From positions 1 to 35,225 of the forward strand of contig ONJB01000036.1 in the NCBI GenBank assembly GCA_900318015.1: a DNA stretch of 35,225 nucleotides. The letters run 5' to 3'. Positions 1-7,693 of the stretch are shown piece by piece (within the stretch, counting starts at the first letter, position 1; each line of letters begins with the position of its first letter). The stretch is from an uncultured Bacteroidales bacterium. Its GTDB lineage: Bacteria > Bacteroidota > Bacteroidia > Bacteroidales > UBA932. A program made the translations under genes and the position numbers. The notes beneath the pieces were generated by a model. The model saw only the letters and a program-made list of their open reading frames with translations. It searched no databases and had not been told where the DNA came from.

Positions 1-714
1 CTCCTGGGAGAAGGGCAGCATCTTGCAGCGCAGGATGATGTTGTCCAGGTGGCCGATGGTGATGTCGTCGTCGCTGTCGAAGATGAAGCAGTCGTCGCGG
101 GTGAGGTTCTTGGTGATGTTGAACTTCGCGGCCACGTAGTTCTCCATCTTGTGGTCGTACCGGTCCAGGTGGTCCGGGGTGATGTTCGTGATGATGGCGA
201 TGTCCGGCTTGAAGTCGTACACGTCATCCAGCTGGAAACTGCTGATCTCCAGCACGTAGTAGTCGAAGTGCTCGGTCGCGACCTGGTAGGCGTAGGACTT
301 GCCGATGTTGCCGCCGAGGCCCACGTTCAAGCCGGCGTTCTGCAGCAGGTAGTAGATCAGCGAGGTGGTCGTGGTCTTGCCGTTGGACCCCGTGATGCAG
401 ATCTTCTTGGCCGGGTCATACCGGCTCGCGAACTCGATCTCGGAGACGATGTGTGTCCCCTGCGCCCGAAGCTTCTGCACCATCGGCACGGTACCCGGGA
501 TGCCCGGGGACTTGACGACCTCGTCGGCATTGAGGATCAGTTCCTCCGTGTGACGGCCTTCCTCGAAGGGAATGTCCCACTTCTTCAACGTTTCGACATA
601 CTCGTCCTTGATCTTTCCCTTGTCTGACAGGAAGACCTCATGACCTTTCACCTTTGCGAGGACGGCTGCGCCCACTCCGCTTTCAGCGCCGCCCAGAACC
701 ACGATTCTCGACAT
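1..714 (-). CDS. murD: UDP-N-acetylmuramoylalanine--D-glutamate ligase (MurD), N-terminal part
   Basis: Cytoplasmic peptidoglycan-precursor ligase that adds D-Glu to UDP-MurNAc-L-Ala using ATP. The first 238 codons are present and the C-terminal half lies beyond the left edge, so there is no stop codon in the window. The N-terminus starts MSRIVVLGGAESGVG, a Rossmann-type UDP-binding start. The ATP-binding Mur ligase loop GSNGKTTT lies near residues 109-116, followed by GGNIGKSY and LEISSFQLD, both typical of MurD rather than of the other Mur ligases. The ATG at 714 lies 24 bp after the mraY stop on the same strand, the usual dcw order (mraY then murD). Identification is firm; only the truncation by the window limits it. 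Confidence 0.95.
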   Translation of the reverse strand, partial: MSRIVVLGGAESGVGAAVLAKVKGHEVFLSDKGKIKDEYVETLKKWDIPFEEGRHTEELILNADEVVKSPGIPGTVPMVQKLRAQGTHIVSEIEFASRYDPAKKICITGSNGKTTTTSLIYYLLQNAGLNVGLGGNIGKSYAYQVATEHFDYYVLEISSFQLDDVYDFKPDIAIITNITPDHLDRYDHKMENYVAAKFNITKNLTRDDCFIFDSDDDITIGHLDNIILRCKMLPFSQE

Positions 715-738
715 ATATACTTATCTTTTTTTCTATTC

Positions 739-2133
739 TTATCTGATTTTCAACAAGGCCAGCGTGGAAACGGCCAGGAGGATCTGGACGATCCAGAACC
801 GGAGGGTGACCTTCACCTCGTGGAACCCGTGTCCGTTGTTCGGCTTGGAGAACCGGTTGTTGAGCCCCTCGGGAATCATCTCCACGTAGGTCCAGGGCTC
901 GGCGCCCTTCACTTTCTTCCAGGACTGGTAGTGATGGTGCAGGGGAGTCATCGACCAGATGCGGCGGCCCTGGCCGCGCTTGATCCGGGTGAACTTGAAC
1001 CAGGTCCGCTGCAGGATCACCGACAGGCTTTCCACGAAGAAGATGCCGCACAGCAGGGGAAGGAGCAGTTCCTTCCGGATGAGGACGGCGCTCACGCCGA
1101 TGATGCCGCCAATGGTAAGGCTCCCGGTATCGCCCATGAACACCTGCGCCGGGTAGGAATTGTACCAGAGGAAGCCGATCAGGGCGCCCACGAAGGCGGA
1201 CATGAAGATGGCAACCTCGCCGGCCCCGGGGATGTACATGATATTGAGGTAGTTCGAGTCGATGAGGTTGCCGCTCAGCCAGGCCAGGATGCCGATCACC
1301 ACGCCCACGATGGCCGAGGTGCCGGCCGCGAGGCCGTCCAGGCCGTCGGTGAGGTTGGTGCCGTTGGAGCAGGCGGTGATCACGAGGACGATCATCAGCA
1401 CGTAGATGGCCCACTTCGCATACCAGCCCCAGGCGCCCTTGAAAGGAGACAGCCAGCGGTAGTCGAACTCATGCCGCTTGACGAAGGGGATGGTGGTCTT
1501 GGTGGACTTGACCACATCTTCCTCCTGGTAGCGGCCGGAGGTGACCTGCGTTTCCGTGTTCACGTCCAGGTCGGAACGCCCGGTGACGACCTCGATGGCG
1601 GGATCGGCCACTTTCTCGCGGACGACGATGTCCGGGCTCATCCACACGGTCAGGCCCACGATGAATCCGAGGGCCACCTGCCCCAGGAGCTTGGCCTTTT
1701 CGGGGAGTCCGTCGTGCTTCTTGGCGTCGCGGACGCCGTTCGCGCTGACGACCTTCTTGTCCTTCAGCTTGAGATAGTCGTCGGCGAAGCCCAGGGCGCC
1801 GCACCAGAGGGTGCTCACGAGCAGCAGGATGACATAGACGCTCGTCAGGTCGCAGAACAGCAGGACGCCGGTGAGGAGGCCCAGGATGATGATGATGCCG
1901 CCCATGGTGGGGACCCCCTTCTTGAGCTCGGCCCCGTCGAGGCCCAGGTCGCGGGGGACGTCGCCGATCTGGTGACGCTGCAGGATGCGGATGATCCGCT
2001 TGCCCACGAGCAGGGTGAACAGGACCGCCGCCACCGTGGCCATCATGGCCCGGAAGGACAGGTAATGCATCAGTCCCATGCCGGGGATGTCCACCCCGGC
2101 CCGTTCGAGATATTGGAACAGATGGTAAATCAT
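739..2133 (-). CDS. mraY: Phospho-N-acetylmuramoyl-pentapeptide-transferase (MraY)
   Basis: Polytopic inner-membrane enzyme that moves phospho-MurNAc-pentapeptide onto undecaprenyl phosphate to make lipid I. Hallmarks are the Asp pair in GFADDYLKLKDKK, the loop NGTNLTDGLDGLAAG and the His-rich loop MTPLHHHYQ near the C-terminus. At 464 residues it is about 100 longer than the E. coli enzyme. The extra sequence is a hydrophilic loop (around residues 170-245) rich in Thr, Val, Asp and Glu, placed between membrane helices. As far as I recall, Bacteroidetes MraY proteins are longer than proteobacterial ones in this region, so I read it as lineage-typical. The ATG at 2133 overlaps the murE stop by one base (TAATG), which implies translational coupling. 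Confidence 0.96.
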   Translation of the reverse strand: MIYHLFQYLERAGVDIPGMGLMHYLSFRAMMATVAAVLFTLLVGKRIIRILQRHQIGDVPRDLGLDGAELKKGVPTMGGIIIILGLLTGVLLFCDLTSVYVILLLVSTLWCGALGFADDYLKLKDKKVVSANGVRDAKKHDGLPEKAKLLGQVALGFIVGLTVWMSPDIVVREKVADPAIEVVTGRSDLDVNTETQVTSGRYQEEDVVKSTKTTIPFVKRHEFDYRWLSPFKGAWGWYAKWAIYVLMIVLVITACSNGTNLTDGLDGLAAGTSAIVGVVIGILAWLSGNLIDSNYLNIMYIPGAGEVAIFMSAFVGALIGFLWYNSYPAQVFMGDTGSLTIGGIIGVSAVLIRKELLLPLLCGIFFVESLSVILQRTWFKFTRIKRGQGRRIWSMTPLHHHYQSWKKVKGAEPWTYVEMIPEGLNNRFSKPNNGHGFHEVKVTLRFWIVQILLAVSTLALLKIR

Positions 2134-3620
2134 TACAGGATCAGTTTGAAGGTTTCAGTAACTATCTCTTTTTCGTCAAAATGCAGTTTTTCGTGCCCGA
2201 TGATCTGATAATCCTCATGGCCCTTGCCCGCCAGCAGGATCGTGGCGCCTTCGGGCGCCGTGAGGATGGCGGTGCGGATGGCTTCGCGGCGGTCCGTGAT
2301 GAACACGGCCTTGGCGAGCCCTTCCCAGTCCAGGCCGGCCCGGATGTCGTTCAGGATGGCTTCCGGATCCTCGGTCCGGCAGTTGTCGGAGGTGACGACG
2401 AGGCGGTCGGCGAGCCGGGCCGCGACCTGCGCCATCTCGGGGCGCTTGGTCTTGTCACGGTCGCCGCCGCAGCCGAACAGGCAGATGAGCTGGCGCTCGG
2501 GGGCGACGTCGCGCAGGGTGCCCAGCACGTTCTCCAGGGCGTCCGGGGTATGGGCATAGTCGATGACGACGGCCAGGTCGCGCGGACCGCGGAGGTTCTC
2601 CAGGCGGCCGGGAGCGGACTGGAGGTTCGACAGGGCCACGAGGACCTCGTCCGGGTCCGTGCCCAGGCACACGGCGGTCGTGTAGATGGCGAGGAGGTTG
2701 TAGGCGTTGTGCGCGCCGATGAGGCGGCTCCAGGTCTCCTTCCCGTCAATCCGGAGGAGCATGCCCTCGAAGCTCTGCTCCAGGATGCGGGCGGTGTGGT
2801 CGGCCGGACGCTTGCATGCGTAGGTGACCACCTTCGCGGCGGTGTTCTGGACCATCACGGGGCCGTTCTTGTCATCGACATTGATGATGGCGTACGCGGA
2901 CTTGGGCAGGTTGTCGAAGAAGAGCTTCTTGCAACGCAGGTACTCCGCGAAGGTCTTGTGGTAGTCCAGGTGGTCGTGGGTGAGGTTGGAGAAGATGCCC
3001 GCGGCGAACCGGAGTCCGGCCACGCGTTCCTGCTCCACGCCGATGGAACTCACTTCCATGAAGCAGTATCCGCAGCCGGCATCGACCATCTCGGCGAGGA
3101 GGCGGTTGATGGTGATCGGGTCGGCCGTCGTGTTGGCGGTCTCCAGCCGGCGGTCGTCCACATAATTGGCGATCGTGGACAGCAGGCCGCAGGGATGGCC
3201 CAGGGCCTTGAACAGGCGGTACAGCAGGGTGACGGTCGTGGTTTTCCCGTTCGTGCCGGTGATGCCCACGAGCGTCAGCTTCCGGCTCGGATGCCCGTAG
3301 AAGGCGTCCGCTGCCATCGCCACCGCGTGGCGGCTGTTCGCCACTTGCACGAACGTGACAGATGGCCGATCGGTGTCGGCCATGACGATTCCGTCATTCC
3401 CGGCTTGACCGGGAATCTCTTCGCAGATGACCGCCACGGCCCCTTTCTCCAGGGCCTGGCCGATATACTTGTGCCCGTCGGAGGCAAAGCCTCGGACGGC
3501 GATGAAAAGGGCGCCGGGCGTCACCTCCCGGGAATCCCCGGTAACGGCGGTGACGTCGATGTCCTGGGAGCCGCGGATCTCCACGGCTTCGATATCCTGT
3601 ATGAGTTCTCTCAGTTTCAT
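2133..3620 (-). CDS. murE: UDP-N-acetylmuramoyl-tripeptide synthetase (MurE) with an in-frame palindromic-element insertion
   Basis: Cytoplasmic Mur ligase adding the third stem-peptide residue (meso-diaminopimelate in most Bacteroidetes) to UDP-MurNAc-L-Ala-D-Glu. Seen: N-terminal UDP-binding domain with DSREVTPGALFIAVRG, ATP loop GITGTNGKTTT (119-129), and C-terminal domain with VVIDYAHTPDAL and GKGHEDYQ. The substrate motif that is usually DNPR in DAP-adding enzymes reads DNCR here (412-415), with the Arg kept and Pro replaced by Cys. Residues 68-87 (EIPGQAGND through DRPS) are encoded exactly by a 60-bp inverted pair of palindromic units and look like an insertion in the linker before the ATP domain. 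The start overlaps the ftsI stop as ATGA; the stop overlaps the mraY start as TAATG. Confidence 0.95.
   Translation of the reverse strand: MKLRELIQDIEAVEIRGSQDIDVTAVTGDSREVTPGALFIAVRGFASDGHKYIGQALEKGAVAVICEEIPGQAGNDGIVMADTDRPSVTFVQVANSRHAVAMAADAFYGHPSRKLTLVGITGTNGKTTTVTLLYRLFKALGHPCGLLSTIANYVDDRRLETANTTADPITINRLLAEMVDAGCGYCFMEVSSIGVEQERVAGLRFAAGIFSNLTHDHLDYHKTFAEYLRCKKLFFDNLPKSAYAIINVDDKNGPVMVQNTAAKVVTYACKRPADHTARILEQSFEGMLLRIDGKETWSRLIGAHNAYNLLAIYTTAVCLGTDPDEVLVALSNLQSAPGRLENLRGPRDLAVVIDYAHTPDALENVLGTLRDVAPERQLICLFGCGGDRDKTKRPEMAQVAARLADRLVVTSDNCRTEDPEAILNDIRAGLDWEGLAKAVFITDRREAIRTAILTAPEGATILLAGKGHEDYQIIGHEKLHFDEKEIVTETFKLIL
3360..3419. repeat. Inverted pair of palindromic units inside murE
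   Basis: Two hairpin units face each other. Unit B (3360-3386) reads AGAT, then arms GGCCGA and TCGGCC around a six-base loop, then ATGAC. A spacer GATTCC follows, then unit A (3393-3419), whose arms TTCCCGG and CCGGGAA surround a five-base loop. On the murE coding strand the order is A, spacer, B. The whole is 60 bp, 20 codons, and stays in frame. Unit A is identical over 27 bp to the copy at 34123-34149. The same A-spacer-B layout in the same reading frame occurs in aroK at 13860-13925. Confidence 0.85.
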
Positions 3621-5782
3621 TTCAAAGTCAGTCGGATGGTTTCTCCCTTCTTGAGGGCGGCGCCGGGCGCCGGATGCTGGGCCGTCACGTGGCCGGTCCC
3701 TTCATACACACACTTGTAGCCGGCGTTCTCCACGGCGTACAGGGCGTCCATCAGGGCGAAGCCCTTCAGGTCGGGCGCCTTGCCGCTCTCCACCTGGATG
3801 TTGCGGGCCGTCATCGAGGGCAGGGAACCGGTGGTGGAGATCCGGCCGGACCAGGTGTCGTCGATGGCGTAGATTTCGTCCACGATTTCCCGGACGGCCT
3901 GGGCGGGTTTGGTGCCGCCGTAGAAGCTCGCGCCGGACAGGTACGAATAGACCGTCACGAGAATGGTGTACTTCGGGTTTTCGGCGGGGAAGAAGCCCAC
4001 GAAGGTGCCCTGGTTCTTCTTGCGGCCCCAAGGGTCGTGGTACGGATCGGCGTTGCCCTTGCGCTCTTTCGGCGTCAGGACCACCTGGGCGGTGCCGGTC
4101 TTGCCCGCCACGGACAGTTTCGCGTCCTTCAGGCGCTTGGCCGTACCGTCGTTGACGACGGCCTGGAGCGCGCGGGTGACCGTATCGGCCGTGGCCCGGG
4201 TGCAGATGTTGTTCAGCACCGAGGGCCCGTACTGCTTGAGCACCTTGCCGTCTTTCTCGACGCTTTCCACCACATAAGGCTTCATCATGCGGCCCTTGTT
4301 GGCGATGGCGTTGTAGAAGGTCACCACGTGGAGCGGCGTGACGGACATGCCGTAGCCGTAGGCGGTGGTGCCCAGGGTGGTGCGGCTCCATCCCCGCGTG
4401 CCGGGCCGGTTCACGACCGGAGTGCCCAGGCCGTCCAGGTCGAAGTCGAACTTCTCGCCCAGGCGGTAGGCGTAGATGTGGTCGAAGAACTCCTGCGGGT
4501 TGCTCCCGTAGTACTTCTCCGGGAGATAGGTGAACACGTAGTTCGAAGAAATCTCGAACCCGTGTTTCACCGTAATCTCGCTGCGGCCGGTCTGCCGTTC
4601 GTAGTCCAGGATGTGGGAATCCTGGTTGTAGCCCGGAACGGCGCCGTGGTTGGTCGGAATAGTTTCTTCAAGGCTATGTACGTGCCCGTCCTCGACCAGG
4701 GACAGGAGCGTGACGGTTTTCATGACGGATCCCTGCTCGCCCACTTCCTTGAGGACGAGGTTGTCCCGTTCCCAGAGCTTGGAGCCCGGGATGGTGTCGC
4801 GGGAGAGGTTCACCATCGCGCGGATGGCGCCCGTCTCCACCTCCATCAGGACGGCGATGCCGGCCCGGATCTGCGGGTCGTCGGCGATCTGGCCGCGGAG
4901 CGCCCGGTCGGCGATGTCCTGGAAGTCGATGTTCAGGGTGGTGCGGACATCGTTGCCGTCCACGGCCTTCACCGTGGTGCTGTCGAAGTCGCGGATATAC
5001 TTGCGGTCGTCGGTGACGCGGCGCCATTCGACGCCTTCCTTGCCGTGGAGTTCGTAGTCGTAGGTGCCTTCGATGCCGATGCGGTTCTGTTCCCGGACGT
5101 AGCCGATGACGCGGCGGGCCAGGGTGTCGTACGGATAGATGCGCTCGTCGTGCTCCTCGGCGATGAGGCCGCCCTTGTAGGCGCCCTCCCGGAACAGGTG
5201 CAGCGTCTTCAGGGTCTGGAGAGTGGCGTGGTTCACATTCCTCCGGATCAGGACATGCTTCTTGCCGTTCTCGCGCCCGGAAATGATGTCGTTATAATAT
5301 TGGTCGGCGGATTTGGCGGGGAAGAGGCGGGCGAGCTCGCGGGAGAGCGTGTCGGCCTTGGCCTGCCAGGCTTTCTCGGCCGCGGCGCCCTTGTACTGAG
5401 GGGCGGGGGCTTCCTTGCCGTCTTCCTGCAGCCGCTTGATCCGGCGCGCTTCCTTCCGGTCCATCTCTTCGAATTCGGCCTTCCGGACGGTGCAGTCCAT
5501 ATAGATGTCGTAGAGGGGGGCCGTGATGGCGAGCGGGCGGCCGTCTTCGGCGAGGATGCGTCCACGCTTGGGTTCCTCCACATAGCGGTCCGGCCGGGGA
5601 CGGAAGAGGTTGATGACCCGCTTGTCCACGGAATAGGTGGCCTGGATATGGCCGATGCAGACGAGGATGCCCGCCGACAGGGCGATGAACAGCGTGGTAA
5701 GGCCGACCATCACCAGGTGGATGCGGTCCCGGTTCTCATACGTGTCCCGGATCTCGGTCTTCTGTTTCTTCTTCGCGCTCAT
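3617..5782 (-). CDS. ftsI: Class B penicillin-binding protein / division transpeptidase with C-terminal PASTA domain (FtsI)
   Basis: Septal peptidoglycan transpeptidase anchored in the inner membrane with its catalytic domain in the periplasm. One membrane segment spans about residues 22-45. A PBP dimerisation region follows, then the transpeptidase domain with all three active-site motifs: SVMK (nucleophile Ser352, Lys355), SSN (412-414) and KTG (561-563). The C-terminus from about residue 655 (APDLKGFALMDALYAVENAG to GETIRLTLK) is a single PASTA domain, giving 721 residues in total. It overlaps the ftsL-like gene upstream (ATGA at 5779-5782) and murE downstream (ATGA at 3617-3620), the normal dcw position. 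All key residues are intact. Confidence 0.95.
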   Translation of the reverse strand: MSAKKKQKTEIRDTYENRDRIHLVMVGLTTLFIALSAGILVCIGHIQATYSVDKRVINLFRPRPDRYVEEPKRGRILAEDGRPLAITAPLYDIYMDCTVRKAEFEEMDRKEARRIKRLQEDGKEAPAPQYKGAAAEKAWQAKADTLSRELARLFPAKSADQYYNDIISGRENGKKHVLIRRNVNHATLQTLKTLHLFREGAYKGGLIAEEHDERIYPYDTLARRVIGYVREQNRIGIEGTYDYELHGKEGVEWRRVTDDRKYIRDFDSTTVKAVDGNDVRTTLNIDFQDIADRALRGQIADDPQIRAGIAVLMEVETGAIRAMVNLSRDTIPGSKLWERDNLVLKEVGEQGSVMKTVTLLSLVEDGHVHSLEETIPTNHGAVPGYNQDSHILDYERQTGRSEITVKHGFEISSNYVFTYLPEKYYGSNPQEFFDHIYAYRLGEKFDFDLDGLGTPVVNRPGTRGWSRTTLGTTAYGYGMSVTPLHVVTFYNAIANKGRMMKPYVVESVEKDGKVLKQYGPSVLNNICTRATADTVTRALQAVVNDGTAKRLKDAKLSVAGKTGTAQVVLTPKERKGNADPYHDPWGRKKNQGTFVGFFPAENPKYTILVTVYSYLSGASFYGGTKPAQAVREIVDEIYAIDDTWSGRISTTGSLPSMTARNIQVESGKAPDLKGFALMDALYAVENAGYKCVYEGTGHVTAQHPAPGAALKKGETIRLTLK

Positions 5783-6120
5783 CGTTCGTCGATCTTGATG
5801 GCCGGCTGCCCCGGCAGCGTCACGTCGGAGCCCAGCTGTTTCAGGCGTTTCGCCGTGGTGGAGGCGCTGTGCAGGCGCACGAGCTCGGCCTCCTTCTCGG
5901 CATGGTAGATTTCCAGGTCCTTGAGGGCCGTCTTGTTCTCCTCCACCCGGGTAAGGGTCCCGTCCACCTTCAGGCTCAGCAGGATCGAGATCCAGGCGAG
6001 CACGAACAGGTAGAGGATGTGCATGTAGTATTTGTGGGCGCCGATGGAAAGGAGAAGTTCTCCCTTGCCCAGCGCACGCCAGAAGTTCTTGAAGCTCCGG
6101 CCGATCCCCTTCAGACTCAT
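5779..6120 (-). CDS. FtsL-like small division membrane protein
   Basis: A 113-residue bitopic membrane protein. A basic cytoplasmic head (about 1-30) precedes one transmembrane segment (MHILYLFVLAWISILLSL, about 33-50). After that comes a charged, heptad-like periplasmic segment (LTRVEENKTALKDLEIYHAEK) that looks like a short coiled coil. It lies between rsmH and ftsI, the FtsL position, and has ATGA overlaps on both sides (6117-6120 and 5779-5782). FtsL-type proteins act with the FtsB/Q complex to activate FtsW-FtsI. Sequence similarity in this family is weak, so the assignment rests mainly on size, topology and position. Confidence 0.82.
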   Translation of the reverse strand: MSLKGIGRSFKNFWRALGKGELLLSIGAHKYYMHILYLFVLAWISILLSLKVDGTLTRVEENKTALKDLEIYHAEKEAELVRLHSASTTAKRLKQLGSDVTLPGQPAIKIDER

Positions 6121-7006
6121 TCCGCGGCCCTCCTTTCGGCTATCCGGAGCTTTGCGCTGCGGGCGCGGGTGTTTCCGGCGATTTCTTCCTCCTGGGGCAG
6201 GACGGGCTTCCGGTTCACGGCGACGAGCGGCGTGACGGCGCGTCCGTACAGGTCCTTCTCTTCCCGGCCTTCCACGTTGCCGGTCTTGATCCAGTTCTTC
6301 ACCATCCGGTCCTCCAGGCTGTGGTAGGTGATGACCACGAGCCGACCGCCTTCCTTGAGGGAGGCCGTGGCGCCCTCGAGGAACTTCTCCAGGGAACGCA
6401 TCTCCTGGTTCACCTCGATGCGGAGCGCCTGGTAAATCTTGGCGAGGACCTTGTGCTCGGCACCCTTGGGAAGGATGCGGGCGACGGCGCGGTCCAGGTC
6501 GCCGGTGGTGCGGATTTCCTGCTGGTCCCGCGCGGCGGCGATCAACTGGGCGACCCGGCGGGGCTGGTCCACTTCGCCGTACAGGCGGAGGATGCGCTCC
6601 AGGTCCTCGACGGCGGCGCCGTTCACGAGGTCGGCGGCGGTGGTTTTCCCGTCCGCGTTCATCCGCATGTCCAGCGGGGCGTCCTCGTAGCGGAACGAGA
6701 AGCCGCGGTCCGCGGTGTCGAACTGGTGCGAGGACACGCCCAGGTCCGCCAGGATGCCGTCGAAACGGACCCCGTAGTGGCGGGCGTAGTTCTCGATGAA
6801 ACGGAAGTTGTTGTGCACCATCGTCAGGCGCTTGTCGTCCGGCGCGTTGCGCACGGCGTCCCTGTCACGATCGAAGGCGATGACGCGCGCGCCATCGTGT
6901 AAGCGTGAAAGAAGTTCGGCAGTGTGGCCACCGCCTCCGAAAGTGGCATCGGCGTAAGGGCCGAAACGCTCTCGTCAAGCATTACAGGGGTATGGTATTC
7001 GGACAT
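6117..7006 (-). pseudogene. rsmH: 16S rRNA (cytosine-1402-N4)-methyltransferase RsmH (MraW), frameshifted as read
   Basis: RsmH methylates N4 of C1402 in the 16S rRNA decoding centre. Translation starts at the ATG at 7006, preceded by a clear GGAGG, and gives MSEYHTPVMLDESVSAL as expected. The expected continuation, DATFGGGGHTAELLSRL with the SAM-binding glycine motif, lies in a different frame. It joins the 245-residue downstream ORF (from 6854) that carries the rest of the enzyme, ending ARSAKLRIAERRAAE. Compared with the usual spacing between the VxxL segment and the DxTFGGGGH motif, about 20-25 nt are missing around 6945-6955. This is a non-triplet deletion, which breaks the reading frame. 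Everything downstream (HSLEDRMVKNW and the C-terminus) is intact. It could be a real lesion or an assembly error; the gene is known to be dispensable in E. coli. Confidence 0.8.
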
Positions 7007-7019
7007 GGTGCGAAACCTC

Positions 7020-7481
7020 CTATCTCTTTGCGGACAGTTTCGCTGCGGTTGCCTGGAACGTTTCGTCCGCCATGAGGGTGGACTCGCGACGTTCCTTGGG
7101 CCAGATTTCGATCTTGTAGCCGACCCCCGCGAACACGACTTCCTTGGTGATACCTGTCTGTTCAAGCAGTTCTGAAGGGATGTTCAGGCGGCCGAGTTTC
7201 CCGTCGGGGACGACATAATAGACGCCGTCGTTGAATTTGCTCCAGAACGCGGCGTGTTCGGGATTGAGTTCAGGGTCGAGTCCTTCCAGGACCTGGTCGC
7301 ACCTGTGGTCCCACTCTGCGCGGGTGAACAGGTTCAGGCAGTTGCCCTGGACGCTCTTCTTGACCACCAGGGTCATGTCTTCCTCGCCCGCCCGGGCGAA
7401 CTCGTCCCGGAAGACGGCAGGGAACACGATGCGTCCCTTGTCGTCCACCTTACCGAGTGCATTTCCGCGGAATCTGACCAT
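7020..7481 (-). CDS. mraZ: Transcriptional regulator MraZ
   Basis: DNA-binding first gene of the dcw cluster, with two SpoVT/AbrB-like repeats. I chose the ATG at 7481 (MVRFRGNALGKVDDKGRIVFPAVFR), giving 153 residues. An upstream in-frame ATG at 7574 exists, but the -7 box and the TGG repeat array lie between the two, so the longer form would be translated across its own promoter. First repeat: about residues 5-50 (GKVDDKGRIVFP). Second: about 80-125 (PDGKLGRLNIPSELLEQTGI), each with the family's DxKGR or DGxxGR turn. In other bacteria MraZ is a ring-shaped autoregulator of the dcw operon. The gap to rsmH is 13 bp. Confidence 0.95.
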   Translation of the reverse strand: MVRFRGNALGKVDDKGRIVFPAVFRDEFARAGEEDMTLVVKKSVQGNCLNLFTRAEWDHRCDQVLEGLDPELNPEHAAFWSKFNDGVYYVVPDGKLGRLNIPSELLEQTGITKEVVFAGVGYKIEIWPKERRESTLMADETFQATAAKLSAKR

Positions 7482-7521
7482 GGCTTTTAGTGTTGAACTT
7501 ATCTTTCTTTCACGCTGAGTG

Positions 7522-7529
7522 CAAAGATA
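7522..7529 (-). promoter_or_regulatory. Probable -7 box of the mraZ/dcw promoter
   Basis: On the minus strand this reads TATCTTTG, matching the Bacteroidetes -7 consensus TAnnTTTG. It ends 40 bp before the mraZ ATG at 7481. No good TTG -33 element is visible at the usual spacing; that position is occupied by the TGG repeats at 7539-7573, which fits a regulated promoter. Confidence 0.65.
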
Positions 7530-7538
7530 GGAAATTCC

Positions 7539-7573
7539 TTCCATTTTCACCCATAAATTTCCAAATTTTTCCA
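7539..7573 (-). promoter_or_regulatory. Putative MraZ operator: four TGG boxes at 10-bp period
   Basis: On the minus strand the sequence upstream of the -7 box contains TGGAA, TGGAA, TGGGT and TGGAA. Their TGG triplets complement CCA at 7571-7573, 7561-7563, 7551-7553 and 7541-7543, exactly 10 bp apart. In E. coli MraZ binds TGGG-type repeats separated by 5 nt, which is the same 10-bp period. The array ends about 10 bp upstream of the -7 box, so bound MraZ would block polymerase. Autoregulation of the dcw cluster is inferred from this. Confidence 0.7.
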
Positions 7574-7651
7574 CAAAAAGTTATCAACAGGCTCTGTGGA
7601 TATCTCCGGGGCGTTTTTGGGAATATTCACAAGTTATTCAGAAATATTGAT

Positions 7652-7659
7652 TAACTTTG
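7652..7659 (+). promoter_or_regulatory. Probable -7 box for the rightward gene at 7694
   Basis: TAACTTTG matches TAnnTTTG and lies 34 bp before the ATG at 7694. The -33 region is AT-rich but without a convincing TTG. With the mraZ promoter it makes the 7482-7693 gap a divergent promoter region. That gap also contains several DnaA-box-like motifs. Confidence 0.55.
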
Positions 7660-7693
7660 CATATTCTGGCGCAGTGTGCGCCGGTGGTGAAGC

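Noticed and set aside
640-2208. Long plus-strand ORF opposite mraY
   Set aside because: Antisense shadow of a certain gene; open only because of high GC and codon bias, with His/Asp/Gly-rich composition and no motifs. The same holds for long ORFs opposite ftsI, parC, exbB-tonB and the acyl-CoA ligase.
6824-7165. Separate ORF overlapping mraZ and rsmH
   Set aside because: Its first part is out-of-frame mraZ sequence. Only the portion from 7006 is real and belongs to the broken rsmH.
7482-7574. Longer MraZ form starting at 7574
   Set aside because: The added residues match nothing in the family and would be encoded across the -7 box and TGG operator; 7481 gives the normal N-terminus.
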